This document shows positions 24,954-33,534 of a stretch of 64,000 nucleotides of DNA, one piece after another (positions within the stretch are counted from its first letter, which is position 1; every line of letters begins with the position of its first letter). The position numbers were made by a program, and so were the translations under genes. The notes under the pieces are model-generated. The model was given only the letters and a program-made list of their open reading frames with translations, searched no databases and had not been told where the DNA came from. This stretch comes from Gordonia polyisoprenivorans. Its GTDB lineage: Bacteria > Actinomycetota > Actinomycetes > Mycobacteriales > Mycobacteriaceae. The stretch is from assembly GCF_017654315.1 (NCBI RefSeq), contig NZ_CP072203.1:3782001-3846000 (forward strand), read 5' to 3'.

Positions 24954-27900
24954 CTGATCACCTCGTGCTCGACGACGGGTCCCCACAGCCGGCGGGCGAG
25001 CGAGGTGAAGACCGGCTCACCCGGCGTCAGCCCGATCTGCGCCCACGATGCGGTGTCGGCGGCGCACACCGAGGTCAACGTGTCGAAGTCGACGGACGCG
25101 GTGACATCGCCTCCGTAGACGAAACGCAGATAGGGGTCGGTATGTGCACCGAACTTGCCGGCGAACGTGGTGGCCGCCGCATTCAACGCGATCATCTCCG
25201 AGCTCCCGCTCGCGCGTTTGATGCCATAGGCGGCACCGGGATCCAGCGGCAACGGCAACACGGTGCGCAGACCGAGCCGACGGATCCCGACGAGCTCGGC
25301 GAGCAGCGCGAGCGGATCGTCGGGGCCGGCCAGTCGGACCACCGAGATCCCGGGTGCCTTGCGATCGGCCCGGCCGATCATCGTCGTCGAGTCGATCAGG
25401 GGACCGCCGACCACGCCGCAGCGTTGCGCAGCGGCGAGCGCGACGAGCCGAATCCAGGCCGAAAGCCGATGTTTGGCACGAACTTTCGAGTAGGTCGCGG
25501 CGACGATACCGCTGCCGAACACGTCGCCGACACTGCCGTGGACCCGGGTACCGTCCGGGAGATCGAGCACGAAGTCGCGGGTCGCGGCATCCCCGTGGCG
25601 CAGACCGACGGCCGCGTCGTACACCGCACCCACCTGACGGGAGATGCGGATCAGTTCGCGTCGCCCGAATTCGGCAGGCGGCAGGGTGCCGCGACGTACC
25701 TCGGCCATCTGGCAATCCCGGAGATCGGCGCCGGCGAGCATCCGGGCCAGCAGCCGGTCACCGATCGCCCACTCCTCGAGCCCGGCGACCCTGACCTCGA
25801 GACGGTCGGAATCGTCGTGCTCCTCATCAGGCATCCGGGCACCGAGACGCTGACGCACGAAACCCTCGATGGGATTGGCGAAAAAGGTGACAAGCGAAGC
25901 CAATTCGACGTCGGAATCGGTGTCGGCTGCGGGCGCATCGAGGTGGGCGCCGGCGATCGGGCGCACCGGCCGTGTGGTGCCCCGCAAAGCACGGGCGCCG
26001 GCGAGTAGTCCGCGATCGAAACTGAAGGGACCCTCGACACCGCCGACGACGGCGCGCTCGAAGTTGCGGGCATCGAACCCGTGCAGGGTGTGCCGCCAGA
26101 TCACGTCGGCGGCCCGGATACCGCAGAGGGTGGCGACCGTGTCGGCGAGTTCGCTGACGACCACCGCAGGCGGCACCCTACTGCCCGATACCGGGTCGGC
26201 GCCGGTGTAGAAGACCAGGAAGTGCTCCTGGGCGGCGGTCAGCGCGTCGAGGAACAACTGGCGGTCCTCGGCACGCGGATTGCGTTCGCCAATCAGGGGA
26301 ACCCGGCCCAGGATGTCGTCGCCGTCGACGCGCAACGCCCTCGGGAAGGCCTCGGCGTCGACGCCGAGCAGCACGACCACCCGGTGCGGTACCGACCGCA
26401 TCGGCACCAGGGTGCAGACCGTCAGTTCACCGGTACGGAAATTGGCCCGGGTCGGACGCCCGGCGATCATCATCGCGACGAGATCACGCACATCGGAAAG
26501 CCGCAGCACACGATCGCTCGCCGGCGAGTTCTCGTTCTCACATGCGAGTGCCGCCCTGTCAACAGCGCCGAGTGCCGCAGCGTCAACAGCGCCGAGTGCC
26601 TCGGTGATCGACCTGCGCGCCTGCGCCGTCTGCCACTCGTCGCCGGGCGCGGTCTCGGTCAACTCGTCGACGATCGTGATCAGGCTCTCGGCCCACTGAG
26701 CCGCCGGCGCGGACCCCGACAGGCGCACCACGAGCGCGCCCAGACGGTCGACGAATTCGATCAGCCGCCCCGCGAGGTCGATCTGGGTGCTCTCCACACC
26801 CTCGAGGGGCAATGCGGCACCCAGCCATTCGCCGTCGTCCTCCTCGGCGACGACGCCGAGCGCCACCCGGTCGAGCCCCGCGGAGAAGGTTCCCTGTCCG
26901 AAACCCGAGAGGCCGAACCGCTTTCGTTGTGTCTCGTCGATACCCCACCGGATTCCGCTGCGCGAGAGCCACTCCCGCACCCAGTCCAGATCGTCGTCGG
27001 ACATCGCGAACCGCCGGCTCACCGGTTCACGCGTCAGCAGGTCGATGACCTGCCCAGCGGTGATCCGGCCGACGGCCAGTTCGACGACGGTGGCCACCAC
27101 GTCGAGGACCGGATTAAGATGGCGCAGACCGCGATCGGCAAGTCGGACCCGCAGCGCGGCGGCCGGGTGGTCGAGTCCGCTCTGACCGAAGGCGCCGCGG
27201 ATCAACGGCGCGAACGTCTCGACGTCCGGGCACATGACGATCACGTCGCGTGGCTGCAGGGTCGGGTCGGCATCGAACAGATGCAACAGCCGGTCCCGCA
27301 TGGCCTCGACCTGCCGTTCGGGACCATGACAGGCATGGATCTCGACCGAGTCGTCCGCGGTTCGTGTGCCGCGGGACGCGCGGGGATCGGCGTCGTCACG
27401 GATGCCGGCCTGCACGGCCTGCAGCACCGTCGACGGCGGATCGTCGCCCGCCCGATGATGCGTCTCGGTGTCGAGGTGCCCGGCAATGGACAGCTGCAGT
27501 TCTTGCACGTCGTGGGACAGCCCGGCCAACAACGGATTTCGCAAGGATGGCGGACGCCACGACCCACGTCGGGTATCGGCGGGTACCTCCGTCGTGGCCA
27601 CCGCACGCCACAGGGCGGGACCGGGGTGCGGAACGAACAGGTGCACGTCGCGGTGGGCTCCGAGCGCCGAGGCCACCTGCCGGAAGGTCTCGGTGATGCG
27701 GGTCGGCCCGAACACCGACACCCGCGGCGGGAGGTTCACGGCGGCGGGGTCGGCCCGCACCGCCTCGCACAGGGCACCGAGCCGCTCCACCGGGTGTGCG
27801 GCCCCGATGCGGTCGCGGACGGCACACCAGAACCGGGGCTGCCACGCCATGTCGTCGGGCAGGGCCGCTCCGGCACCGTTGCGCTGCCCGCCGGCCGCCC

Positions 27901-28426
27901 AGTCGGCGAGCATGCCGGGCCGTTGGCGGGCGTAGCGCTCGAAGAGGTCGGCGATGTGGCGCGCGGTGGCGTACCGGCGGCCGAGTCGAGCACCGTCCGG
28001 GCCGTCGCCCTCGGTGGTGTTCGTGTCTGCGCCGGCGGCCGCTGCAGTGGATGCAGACCCGATGTGCCGCGCCAGCATCGCCATCTGCGGGTCGTCGATG
28101 AGGTCGTCGAGAACCGCGAGCACCGGCCAGACGAGCGCGTCGACGCGCCACGCCGCCGCGAGTTGCACGTCGGTGTCGAGGGCGTCGATCACGGCGTCGG
28201 TCAGCTCGCCCGGTGAGCAGAAGCCGATGTTGGCGGCGATTCCGTCACCGAGCTCGGTCGACGATCCCAACCGGACCGCCAGCCGCTGCGACAACCACCG
28301 TTCGATCCCTCGCGCGGGCACGGCCACGATCTCGCTTGCCATCGGGTCGGGCAGACCGGTGGTCAGGACGTCGGCGAGCGCGTCGGCCAGGACGTCGGTG
28401 CGCTCGGCGCGGTGTAATCGCAGCAT
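24950..28426 (-). CDS. recC: Exodeoxyribonuclease V subunit gamma RecC
   Basis: This 1158-residue protein is the inactive-helicase scaffold of RecBCD that scans for Chi. Recognisable parts are the N-terminal EIVAVPARGIERWLSQRLA, the RecC signature VSVFGPTRITETF, and MCPDVETFAPLI with DHPAAALRVRLADRGLRHLNP. VLLGVDAEAFPRALRVDGDD and the C-terminal recognition region also match. No Walker A is present, as expected. ATG at 28426 lies 15 bases after the thioesterase stop. A 24-bp duplicated segment sits around residue 610. It binds the non-cleaved strand path and couples RecB and RecD. Confidence 0.94.
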   Translation of the reverse strand: MLRLHRAERTDVLADALADVLTTGLPDPMASEIVAVPARGIERWLSQRLAVRLGSSTELGDGIAANIGFCSPGELTDAVIDALDTDVQLAAAWRVDALVWPVLAVLDDLIDDPQMAMLARHIGSASTAAAAGADTNTTEGDGPDGARLGRRYATARHIADLFERYARQRPGMLADWAAGGQRNGAGAALPDDMAWQPRFWCAVRDRIGAAHPVERLGALCEAVRADPAAVNLPPRVSVFGPTRITETFRQVASALGAHRDVHLFVPHPGPALWRAVATTEVPADTRRGSWRPPSLRNPLLAGLSHDVQELQLSIAGHLDTETHHRAGDDPPSTVLQAVQAGIRDDADPRASRGTRTADDSVEIHACHGPERQVEAMRDRLLHLFDADPTLQPRDVIVMCPDVETFAPLIRGAFGQSGLDHPAAALRVRLADRGLRHLNPVLDVVATVVELAVGRITAGQVIDLLTREPVSRRFAMSDDDLDWVREWLSRSGIRWGIDETQRKRFGLSGFGQGTFSAGLDRVALGVVAEEDDGEWLGAALPLEGVESTQIDLAGRLIEFVDRLGALVVRLSGSAPAAQWAESLITIVDELTETAPGDEWQTAQARRSITEALGAVDAAALGAVDRAALACENENSPASDRVLRLSDVRDLVAMMIAGRPTRANFRTGELTVCTLVPMRSVPHRVVVLLGVDAEAFPRALRVDGDDILGRVPLIGERNPRAEDRQLFLDALTAAQEHFLVFYTGADPVSGSRVPPAVVVSELADTVATLCGIRAADVIWRHTLHGFDARNFERAVVGGVEGPFSFDRGLLAGARALRGTTRPVRPIAGAHLDAPAADTDSDVELASLVTFFANPIEGFVRQRLGARMPDEEHDDSDRLEVRVAGLEEWAIGDRLLARMLAGADLRDCQMAEVRRGTLPPAEFGRRELIRISRQVGAVYDAAVGLRHGDAATRDFVLDLPDGTRVHGSVGDVFGSGIVAATYSKVRAKHRLSAWIRLVALAAAQRCGVVGGPLIDSTTMIGRADRKAPGISVVRLAGPDDPLALLAELVGIRRLGLRTVLPLPLDPGAAYGIKRASGSSEMIALNAAATTFAGKFGAHTDPYLRFVYGGDVTASVDFDTLTSVCAADTASWAQIGLTPGEPVFTSLARRLWGPVVEHEVIR
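26558..26605. repeat. Two-copy 24-bp tandem duplication inside recC
   Basis: gtcaacagcgccgagtgcc begins both 24-bp units (26558 and 26582). The duplication encodes two copies of ALGAVD. It is in frame. Confidence 0.8.
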
Positions 28427-28441
28427 GTCGCCTTGCTCCGG

Positions 28442-28924
28442 TCAGTCCCTCGGCCGCAGCTCCGGGAGTTGCGCCCGGTGGGACTCGAGGATCTCCCGGG
28501 CCGACGGCGGGATCGGGGTCGGCCGACCGGTCGCCGGGTCGATGACGACCATGGTGGTACGGGCGAGGGCACACAGGGTGCCGTCGGCGGCCGACAGCGT
28601 GGCGCCGATCGTGTAGGAACTCGTGCCCAGACGCGTGATCGCCAACCGCATGACGACGGGATCGAGGGTGTAGTCCAGGGTAGCCCGGAACTCCACGTCC
28701 TGACGCACCACCAGGATCGGAAGTCGTTCGGACCCGCCCGGGAACCATCGGGAGAACGCGCGCACCCGACCTTCCTCGAACAGCCGCGCGAATTGCACGT
28801 TGTTGATGTGGGCGTTGATATCCATGTCGCCCCAACGCAATTGGAGCTCGACCTCCGCGGGCGCATGCGGCGGTGGCACCTCGGCGTCGGGTGTCGGTGT
28901 CGTCGGCTGGGTGTCGGAGTCCAC
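28442..28924 (-). CDS. Hot-dog fold acyl-CoA thioesterase (4HBT family)
   Basis: This 160-residue hot-dog protein has the 4HBT catalytic region RWGDMDINAHINNVQFARLFEEGR at about residues 33-56, where the Asp and the following His-Asn pair are typical. QDVEFRATLDYTLDPVVM gives the central strands. The first ~25 residues are Pro/Thr-rich and probably disordered. I place the start at GTG 28924 because TAGGCT, a good -10 box, ends 7 bases before it, indicating a leaderless transcript; a GTG at 28948 would lie upstream of that box. It heads the recC-recB-recD operon, an odd partner for DNA repair. The substrate acyl-CoA is unknown. Confidence 0.85.
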   Translation of the reverse strand: MDSDTQPTTPTPDAEVPPPHAPAEVELQLRWGDMDINAHINNVQFARLFEEGRVRAFSRWFPGGSERLPILVVRQDVEFRATLDYTLDPVVMRLAITRLGTSSYTIGATLSAADGTLCALARTTMVVIDPATGRPTPIPPSAREILESHRAQLPELRPRD

Positions 28925-28931
28925 GAGGGGG

Positions 28932-28937
28932 AGCCTA
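28932..28937 (-). promoter_or_regulatory. -10 element heading the thioesterase-recCBD operon
   Basis: TAGGCT on the minus strand, ending 7 bases before the GTG at 28924 with no ribosome-binding site, fits a leaderless promoter that would also drive recCBD. Confidence 0.5.
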
Positions 28938-29100
28938 GCGCCACGCACCGACGGTCACACTCGGCGACCCGCGCCGGGATACGCCCACAAATGGCGGCAT
29001 GTGTCCGGCGTTGTCCGTACACTCATCTCCCGAGTGGGCCGAGCCGGACGTTGCAGGAGTATCCCGGCGCATGCGGACATGAGGGGCATTGGGGGGCCGG

Positions 29101-29676
29101 GTGATCGTGCAGACGTCGCGGATGTTGTTGCGGCCGGTCGAACGCTGCGACGTCGACGATCTCGTGCGCCTCGACAGCGATCCGTACGTGATGCACTTCG
29201 TCAGTGGCGGCATCGCCACACCCCGCAGTCTCGTCGAGGAGTGGGTCGTGCCCCGCGCGCAGACCGAATTGCGCACCGGCCGCGGCGGCCTGTGGACGGT
29301 GATCGATCGTCGTTACGGGGTGTTCCTGGGTTGGGTGTCGTTACGGGCGCCAAGACACTCCAGCCGCCCGGAGCTGGAACTGACCTATCGGTTGCGGCGC
29401 GAGTACTGGGGCCGGGGCTTGGCCACCGAGGCCGCGCGGATCGTCACCGACCTCGCGTTCACCGACCTCGATGCGCAGCGGGTGTTCGCCAGCGCCACCT
29501 CCACGCACGCGGCCTCGCGTCGTGTGATGGAAAAGCTGGGCATGCGGATCTGCGGCATTCACGTCGGCGACGAGAACGCGCCGGGCGGATTCGGCGAGGT
29601 CGAATACGACCTGCTCCGTGAGGACTGGCAACGACGTCACGAGGGTTGGGGCGCCTCGACCGATCTGACCGCCTGA
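29101..29676 (+). CDS. GNAT-family N-acetyltransferase (RimJ/RimL-like)
   Basis: This 191-residue protein starts with the strand QTSRMLLRPVERCDVDDLVRL, typical of Acetyltransf_3 enzymes. The acetyl-CoA-binding motif A is YRLRREYWGRGLATEAARI near residues 98-116. The conserved SRRVMEKLGM follows. I prefer GTG at 29101 since a G-run lies 4-9 bases upstream; TTG at 29089 is possible. The branch acetylates N-terminal or side-chain amines of proteins or small molecules; the target is unknown. It is divergent from the thioesterase gene. Confidence 0.85.
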   Translation: MIVQTSRMLLRPVERCDVDDLVRLDSDPYVMHFVSGGIATPRSLVEEWVVPRAQTELRTGRGGLWTVIDRRYGVFLGWVSLRAPRHSSRPELELTYRLRREYWGRGLATEAARIVTDLAFTDLDAQRVFASATSTHAASRRVMEKLGMRICGIHVGDENAPGGFGEVEYDLLREDWQRRHEGWGASTDLTA

Positions 29677-29703
29677 TTCGGCGTTCACCGCGACGACGGA
29701 CCA

Positions 29704-29709
29704 TAATGT
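29704..29709 (+). promoter_or_regulatory. -10 element upstream of ndh
   Basis: TAATGT (within cataatgt) is the best -10 candidate before ndh. It ends 6 bases before an ATG at 29716, so the transcript may begin with a short leaderless ORF. Confidence 0.4.
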
Positions 29710-29715
29710 CCTGAC

Positions 29716-29760
29716 ATGGATGCCTCACCGCGACCGATCCGGCGGCGAGGACTACCGTGA
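29716..29760 (+). CDS. Possible leaderless 14-codon ORF in the ndh leader
   Basis: The ORF encodes MDASPRPIRRRGLP and stops 117 bases before ndh. It has no ribosome-binding site but sits at the expected start of transcription. The run of three Arg and two Pro codons could slow ribosomes. It may be a regulatory leader peptide or chance. Confidence 0.3.
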   Translation: MDASPRPIRRRGLP

Positions 29761-29877
29761 AGAGGTGTGCGACGTGATCGCGCCCGCACCCAGACCGTAT
29801 CCACGGCCCGACACAATCGAGCACGCATGCCCGCCTTCGGGTATGTCGACCACGATCGATGAGGAGACGTTCTTCCG

Positions 29878-31374
29878 ATGAGCAGCCCCACCCCGACTTC
29901 GGCACGCCCTCACGTCGTCATCATCGGCTCCGGCTTCGGTGGTCTCTTCGCCGCCCAGCGGCTCGCGAAGGCCGATGTGGACGTCACACTCATCGGCAAG
30001 ACCACCCACCACCTCTTCCAGCCGATGCTCTACCAGGTGGCCACCGGCATCGTCGCCGAGGGTGAGATCGCCCCGGCCACCCGCGTGGTCCTGCGTAAGC
30101 AGCGCAACGTCACGGTGCTGATGGGCGATGTCTTCCAGATCGACCTCACCGCCAAGACGGTCACCTCGCGGCTGCTCGAGCGCATCACGATGACGCCGTA
30201 CGACAAACTCATCATCGCCGCGGGCGCCGACCAGTCGTACTTCGGCAACGACCACTTCGCCGAGTACGCGCCGGGCATGAAGACCATCGATCACGCACTC
30301 GAGTTGCGCGGACGCATCCTCGGCGCCTTCGAGCAGGCCGAGCTGTCCGACGACCCGGCCGAACGCGCCAAGCTGCTGACCTTCGTGGTCGTCGGCGCCG
30401 GCCCGACCGGCGTCGAGCTGGCCGGTCAGATCGCGGAGATGAGCGACAAGACCCTCAAGGGCGCCTTCCGCAACATCGATCCCACCGAGGCCCGGGTGAT
30501 CCTGCTCGACGCGGCGCCCGCGGTGCTGCCGCCGTTCGGCGAGAAGCTCGGTCGCAAGGCGGCCGCACGGCTGGAGAAGATGGGGGTGGAGATCCAGCTC
30601 GGCGCCATGGTCGTCGACCTCGACTACGACGGCCTCGTGGTCAAGGAGAAGGACGGCAGCACCCGACGCATCGAATCGCAGTGCAAGGTGTGGTCGGCGG
30701 GCGTGCAGGCCAGTCCGCTCGGCAAGCAGCTCGCCGAGCAATCGGCGGTCGAACTCGACCGGGCCGGCCGGGTGAAGGTGCTGCCCGATCTGACCATCCC
30801 CGACCACCCCGAGGTCTTCGTCGTCGGCGACATGATGGCCGTCGACGGCGTTCCGGGGGTGGCGCAGGGCGCGATCCAGGGCGGGCGCTACGCCGCCGAC
30901 GCGATCAAGGCCGAGCAGAAGGGCCAGACGCCCGATCAGCGCAAGCCGTTCAGTTACTACGACAAGGGCTCGATGGCCACCATCTCGCGCTTCAGCGCGG
31001 TGATGCAGGTGCCGATCCCGGGAACCAAGAAAAAGTTCGAGACCGAGGGATACTTCGCCTGGCTCGGCTGGCTCGCATTGCACCTGGTGTACCTCGTCGG
31101 TTTCCGCAACCGGCTGAACACGCTGATCAACTGGTTCTTCGCGTTCAGCACGCGCGGTCGCTCGCAGCTCGCGGTGACCGAACAGCAGGTCTACGCGCGC
31201 ACCGCCATCGGCGCGCTGTCGGCATTGGAGAACAAGTCGGTGCCCGAGGTGGAGGCCGAGGCGGCCGGTGCCGACGACTCCGCCGCGGCGACCGAGTCGG
31301 CGAACGAGCCGACCAGTGATGCCGATGCCACGACGACCGAGGCCGACAAGGCCTCCGCGGCCGAGGCCAGCTAG
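29878..31374 (+). CDS. ndh: Type II NADH dehydrogenase (NDH-2)
   Basis: This 498-residue flavoprotein oxidises NADH and passes electrons to menaquinone without pumping protons. The FAD-binding fold opens with HVVIIGSGFGGLFAAQRL (residues 12-29). The NADH-binding fold is FVVVGAGPTGVELAGQI near residue 170. VFVVGDMMAVDGVPGVAQGAIQGG closes the FAD site and AIQGG is a quinone-site hallmark of NDH-2. A C-terminal membrane-associated segment (FAWLGWLALHLVYLVGF) anchors it. The last ~50 residues form an acidic Ala/Glu/Thr-rich tail not needed for catalysis. GAGGAGA precedes the ATG. In M. tuberculosis ndh also lies beside the urease operon. Confidence 0.94.
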   Translation: MSSPTPTSARPHVVIIGSGFGGLFAAQRLAKADVDVTLIGKTTHHLFQPMLYQVATGIVAEGEIAPATRVVLRKQRNVTVLMGDVFQIDLTAKTVTSRLLERITMTPYDKLIIAAGADQSYFGNDHFAEYAPGMKTIDHALELRGRILGAFEQAELSDDPAERAKLLTFVVVGAGPTGVELAGQIAEMSDKTLKGAFRNIDPTEARVILLDAAPAVLPPFGEKLGRKAAARLEKMGVEIQLGAMVVDLDYDGLVVKEKDGSTRRIESQCKVWSAGVQASPLGKQLAEQSAVELDRAGRVKVLPDLTIPDHPEVFVVGDMMAVDGVPGVAQGAIQGGRYAADAIKAEQKGQTPDQRKPFSYYDKGSMATISRFSAVMQVPIPGTKKKFETEGYFAWLGWLALHLVYLVGFRNRLNTLINWFFAFSTRGRSQLAVTEQQVYARTAIGALSALENKSVPEVEAEAAGADDSAAATESANEPTSDADATTTEADKASAAEAS

Positions 31375-31387
31375 GGCTGAGCCCTAG
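31371..31387. terminator. Hairpin spanning the stop codons of both ndh and ureD
   Basis: ctagggctgagccctag forms a 7-bp stem with loop TGA. The ndh TAG and the ureD TAG on the other strand are both inside it, so one structure may end both convergent genes. Confidence 0.6.
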
Positions 31388-32094
31388 ATCTGCGCGAGGG
31401 CTGCCGCGTCGAGAGCGTCGCAGTGGCTGCGTGCCTGCGCCACTCCCCGACCCAGCGCGGTGGTGAGCGATGCGTCGCCGACCAGGGCGAGCCGGGCCGC
31501 GAAATGGTCGGTGTCCACGTGTGCCGGACTCGCGTCCGGATAGCGGAACACGCTGGACAGTGCGTTGAAACCGACTGCTGCACAAGCCGATCCGGCACCC
31601 AACTCGAGTCCGTGACGCAGGATGGGACGCCGGTCGACGTCGACGTGAAGTCGTCCGTGCCATCGTCCGGCGTCGTCACCGGGGTGATCGACGGCCGACC
31701 GGCCGATCTGGATGTGCTCGTGCAGGTCGATCGTCGCGTCGGCGTCGGCGTGCACCTCGATCACCGAATCGTGGTGGGCTCCCCCTGCCACGACGGTGGG
31801 CTGCGGGTCGAGCCGCAGATGGGCGCCCGCGCCGACCTCGATACGCCATCGCGAGGTCGACCCCACCCGATCCGCGGCGGGCAGGGCGATCATCGCGGCC
31901 ACCGAGCCGAGGTCGAGTGAGGTGCCCTCCCCGAGATGTACGACGACCTCGATGTGGTCGCCGCCCAGCGGGGTCGCCGCGGTCCCGATCAGGTGGGCAC
32001 GCGACATACCGGTCCGGCGAACGGCCAGCCCGCCGGTGGCCCGCACGCGCGGCGAGCGACCGGCCTCGACGACGATCTCGACCTCGGTGCGCAT
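31384..32094 (-). CDS. ureD: Urease accessory protein UreD
   Basis: This 236-residue UreD/UreH scaffold binds apo-urease and, with UreF and UreG, channels nickel into the active site. Family marks are TPLGGDHIEVVVHLGEGTSL, QPTVVAGGAHHDSVIEVHADAD and SVFRYPDASPAHVDTD. Low similarity between UreD proteins is normal. The ATG immediately follows the ureG stop (TAGATG). It is the last gene of ureABCFGD, converging with ndh. Confidence 0.88.
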   Translation of the reverse strand: MRTEVEIVVEAGRSPRVRATGGLAVRRTGMSRAHLIGTAATPLGGDHIEVVVHLGEGTSLDLGSVAAMIALPAADRVGSTSRWRIEVGAGAHLRLDPQPTVVAGGAHHDSVIEVHADADATIDLHEHIQIGRSAVDHPGDDAGRWHGRLHVDVDRRPILRHGLELGAGSACAAVGFNALSSVFRYPDASPAHVDTDHFAARLALVGDASLTTALGRGVAQARSHCDALDAAALAQI

Positions 32095-32799
32095 CTACCG
32101 TCCGGCCGCCCCGCCACCCACCGGCGCGTCGGCCGCGAGATGACCACGCACCCAGGCCAGCACATCGGTGGCGGCCGGATCGTCGGTGAGCGAGATCATC
32201 GCGGTCGGGCGGCCCTCACGGACCTTGGCGGCGTCACGTCGCATCACCTGCAGATCGGCACCGACCTGCGGGGCGAGGTCGGTCTTGTTGATGACGAGCA
32301 GGTCCGACCAGGTCACCCCGGGGCCGCCCTTGCGGGGAACCTTGTCGCCGCCGGCGACGTCGATGACGAAGATCTGCACGTCGATCAGCCCGGTGGAGAA
32401 GGTGGCGGTGAGGTTGTCGCCGCCGGATTCGACGAGGATCAGATCCAGCGGCGGATTGGCCGCGATCAGGTCATCGATCGCGTCGAGGTTGGCGGTGATG
32501 TCGTCGCGGATCGCGGTGTGCGGGCAGCCACCGGTCTGCACGGCGGTGATCCGCTCGTCGGGCAGGACCGCGTTGCGGCGCAGGAAGTCGGCGTCCTCGG
32601 TGGTGTAGATGTCGTTGGTCAGCACGGCCACCGACAGTTCGTCGCGCAGTTGGCGACACAGGGCTGCGACGAGCGCGGTCTTGCCCGAGCCGACCGGCCC
32701 GCCGATGCCGATGCGCAACGGTTCTCCGGGCTCGCGGTGGCGGCGGGGCCGGTCGTGGCCGTGATCGTGGGGTTCGCCGTCGATCAGGTGCGGGGGCAT
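32095..32799 (-). CDS. ureG: Urease accessory GTPase UreG
   Basis: This 234-residue SIMIBI-class GTPase supplies energy and nickel for urease maturation. Walker A is [13 protein letters not shown] near residues 32-44. [12 protein letters not shown] and the metal-binding [11 protein letters not shown] (Cys-Pro-His) are classic. NKTDLAP recognises guanine. The N-terminus has a modest His-rich stretch ([13 protein letters not shown]) that may hold nickel. The ATG follows GAGAGGA. A 69-base gap separates it from ureF. Confidence 0.95.
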   Translation of the reverse strand: MPPHLIDGEPHDHGHDRPRRHREPGEPLRIGIGGPVGSGKTALVAALCRQLRDELSVAVLTNDIYTTEDADFLRRNAVLPDERITAVQTGGCPHTAIRDDITANLDAIDDLIAANPPLDLILVESGGDNLTATFSTGLIDVQIFVIDVAGGDKVPRKGGPGVTWSDLLVINKTDLAPQVGADLQVMRRDAAKVREGRPTAMISLTDDPAATDVLAWVRGHLAADAPVGGGAAGR

Positions 32800-32868
32800 G
32801 AGGTTCCTCTCGGGGGTCGGATCGTGGTCGGCCGCGGTGGCGGTCGATTCGGCTCGTGAGCCGTGACG

Positions 32869-33528
32869 TCAGCTCATGAACAGTGGCATGGGCCGGGACT
32901 CGTGACGCTCGGCGAAGACATCGAGGACCGGGTCGGACAGATCGGCCAGTCCGGTCGCGGCCTGCGCGGCCACCGATTCGCACTCGGCACCGAGGTCGGC
33001 GATCATCACCGCGACATCGGCCGGGTCGAGGGCGAGTAGCCGCTGCCCGGCCGTCGCCGTACCGCTGACCGTCGTGTAGACGCACACGAGCGCGGTGTGC
33101 AGTCCCGACAGGCCCGACGCCGCGCCGACCGAACCGCTGATGACCGGCAGATGGGTGCTGGGCAGGTGCGCCGAAAAATCGGTGGTCGGGAACATCCGTC
33201 GGGCCAGCCGGACCATCCCGCGGCCCTGCGCGAGAGACGCTTTGCGGGCGGCGGCCGACGGGGTACGGGCGTCGGTCTCGATCTGGGCGGTCGGTACGTC
33301 GAGGGTGCCCTCGGCCACGGCAGCGGCGATCGATGCCGCGACGAGACCGCTGGTCGTCAGCCGACGGTGCAGGAAGGCGGCGAGATCGGCGACGCCGCGC
33401 ACGAAGCCGTCGGTGATCGCCTGCTCGACACCACCGGAGTGGACGTGGCCCCCCACGGGTAGGCGCGAGTCGGCCAGGGTCAGCATCATCGACAACGACG
33501 ACGTGGCGGGCGCAGCGGGATCGGTCAC
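32869..33528 (-). CDS. ureF: Urease accessory protein UreF
   Basis: This 219-residue all-helical protein opens with LMLTLADSRLPVGGHVHSGG-like residues 13-33, the UreF signature for the start of the first helix bundle. Conserved GLSGLHTALVCVYTTVSGTATAG near residue 140 follows. It acts as a GTPase-activating adaptor between UreD and UreG. It starts 6 bases after ureC ends, within the ure operon. Its sequence is divergent from enterobacterial UreF, as usual in actinobacteria. Confidence 0.88.
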   Translation of the reverse strand: MTDPAAPATSSLSMMLTLADSRLPVGGHVHSGGVEQAITDGFVRGVADLAAFLHRRLTTSGLVAASIAAAVAEGTLDVPTAQIETDARTPSAAARKASLAQGRGMVRLARRMFPTTDFSAHLPSTHLPVISGSVGAASGLSGLHTALVCVYTTVSGTATAGQRLLALDPADVAVMIADLGAECESVAAQAATGLADLSDPVLDVFAERHESRPMPLFMS

Positions 33529-33534
33529 GGTGGC

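Noticed and set aside
26081..28216. 711-codon frame antisense to recC
   Set aside because: Shadow of recC; composition typical of antisense frames in this genome.
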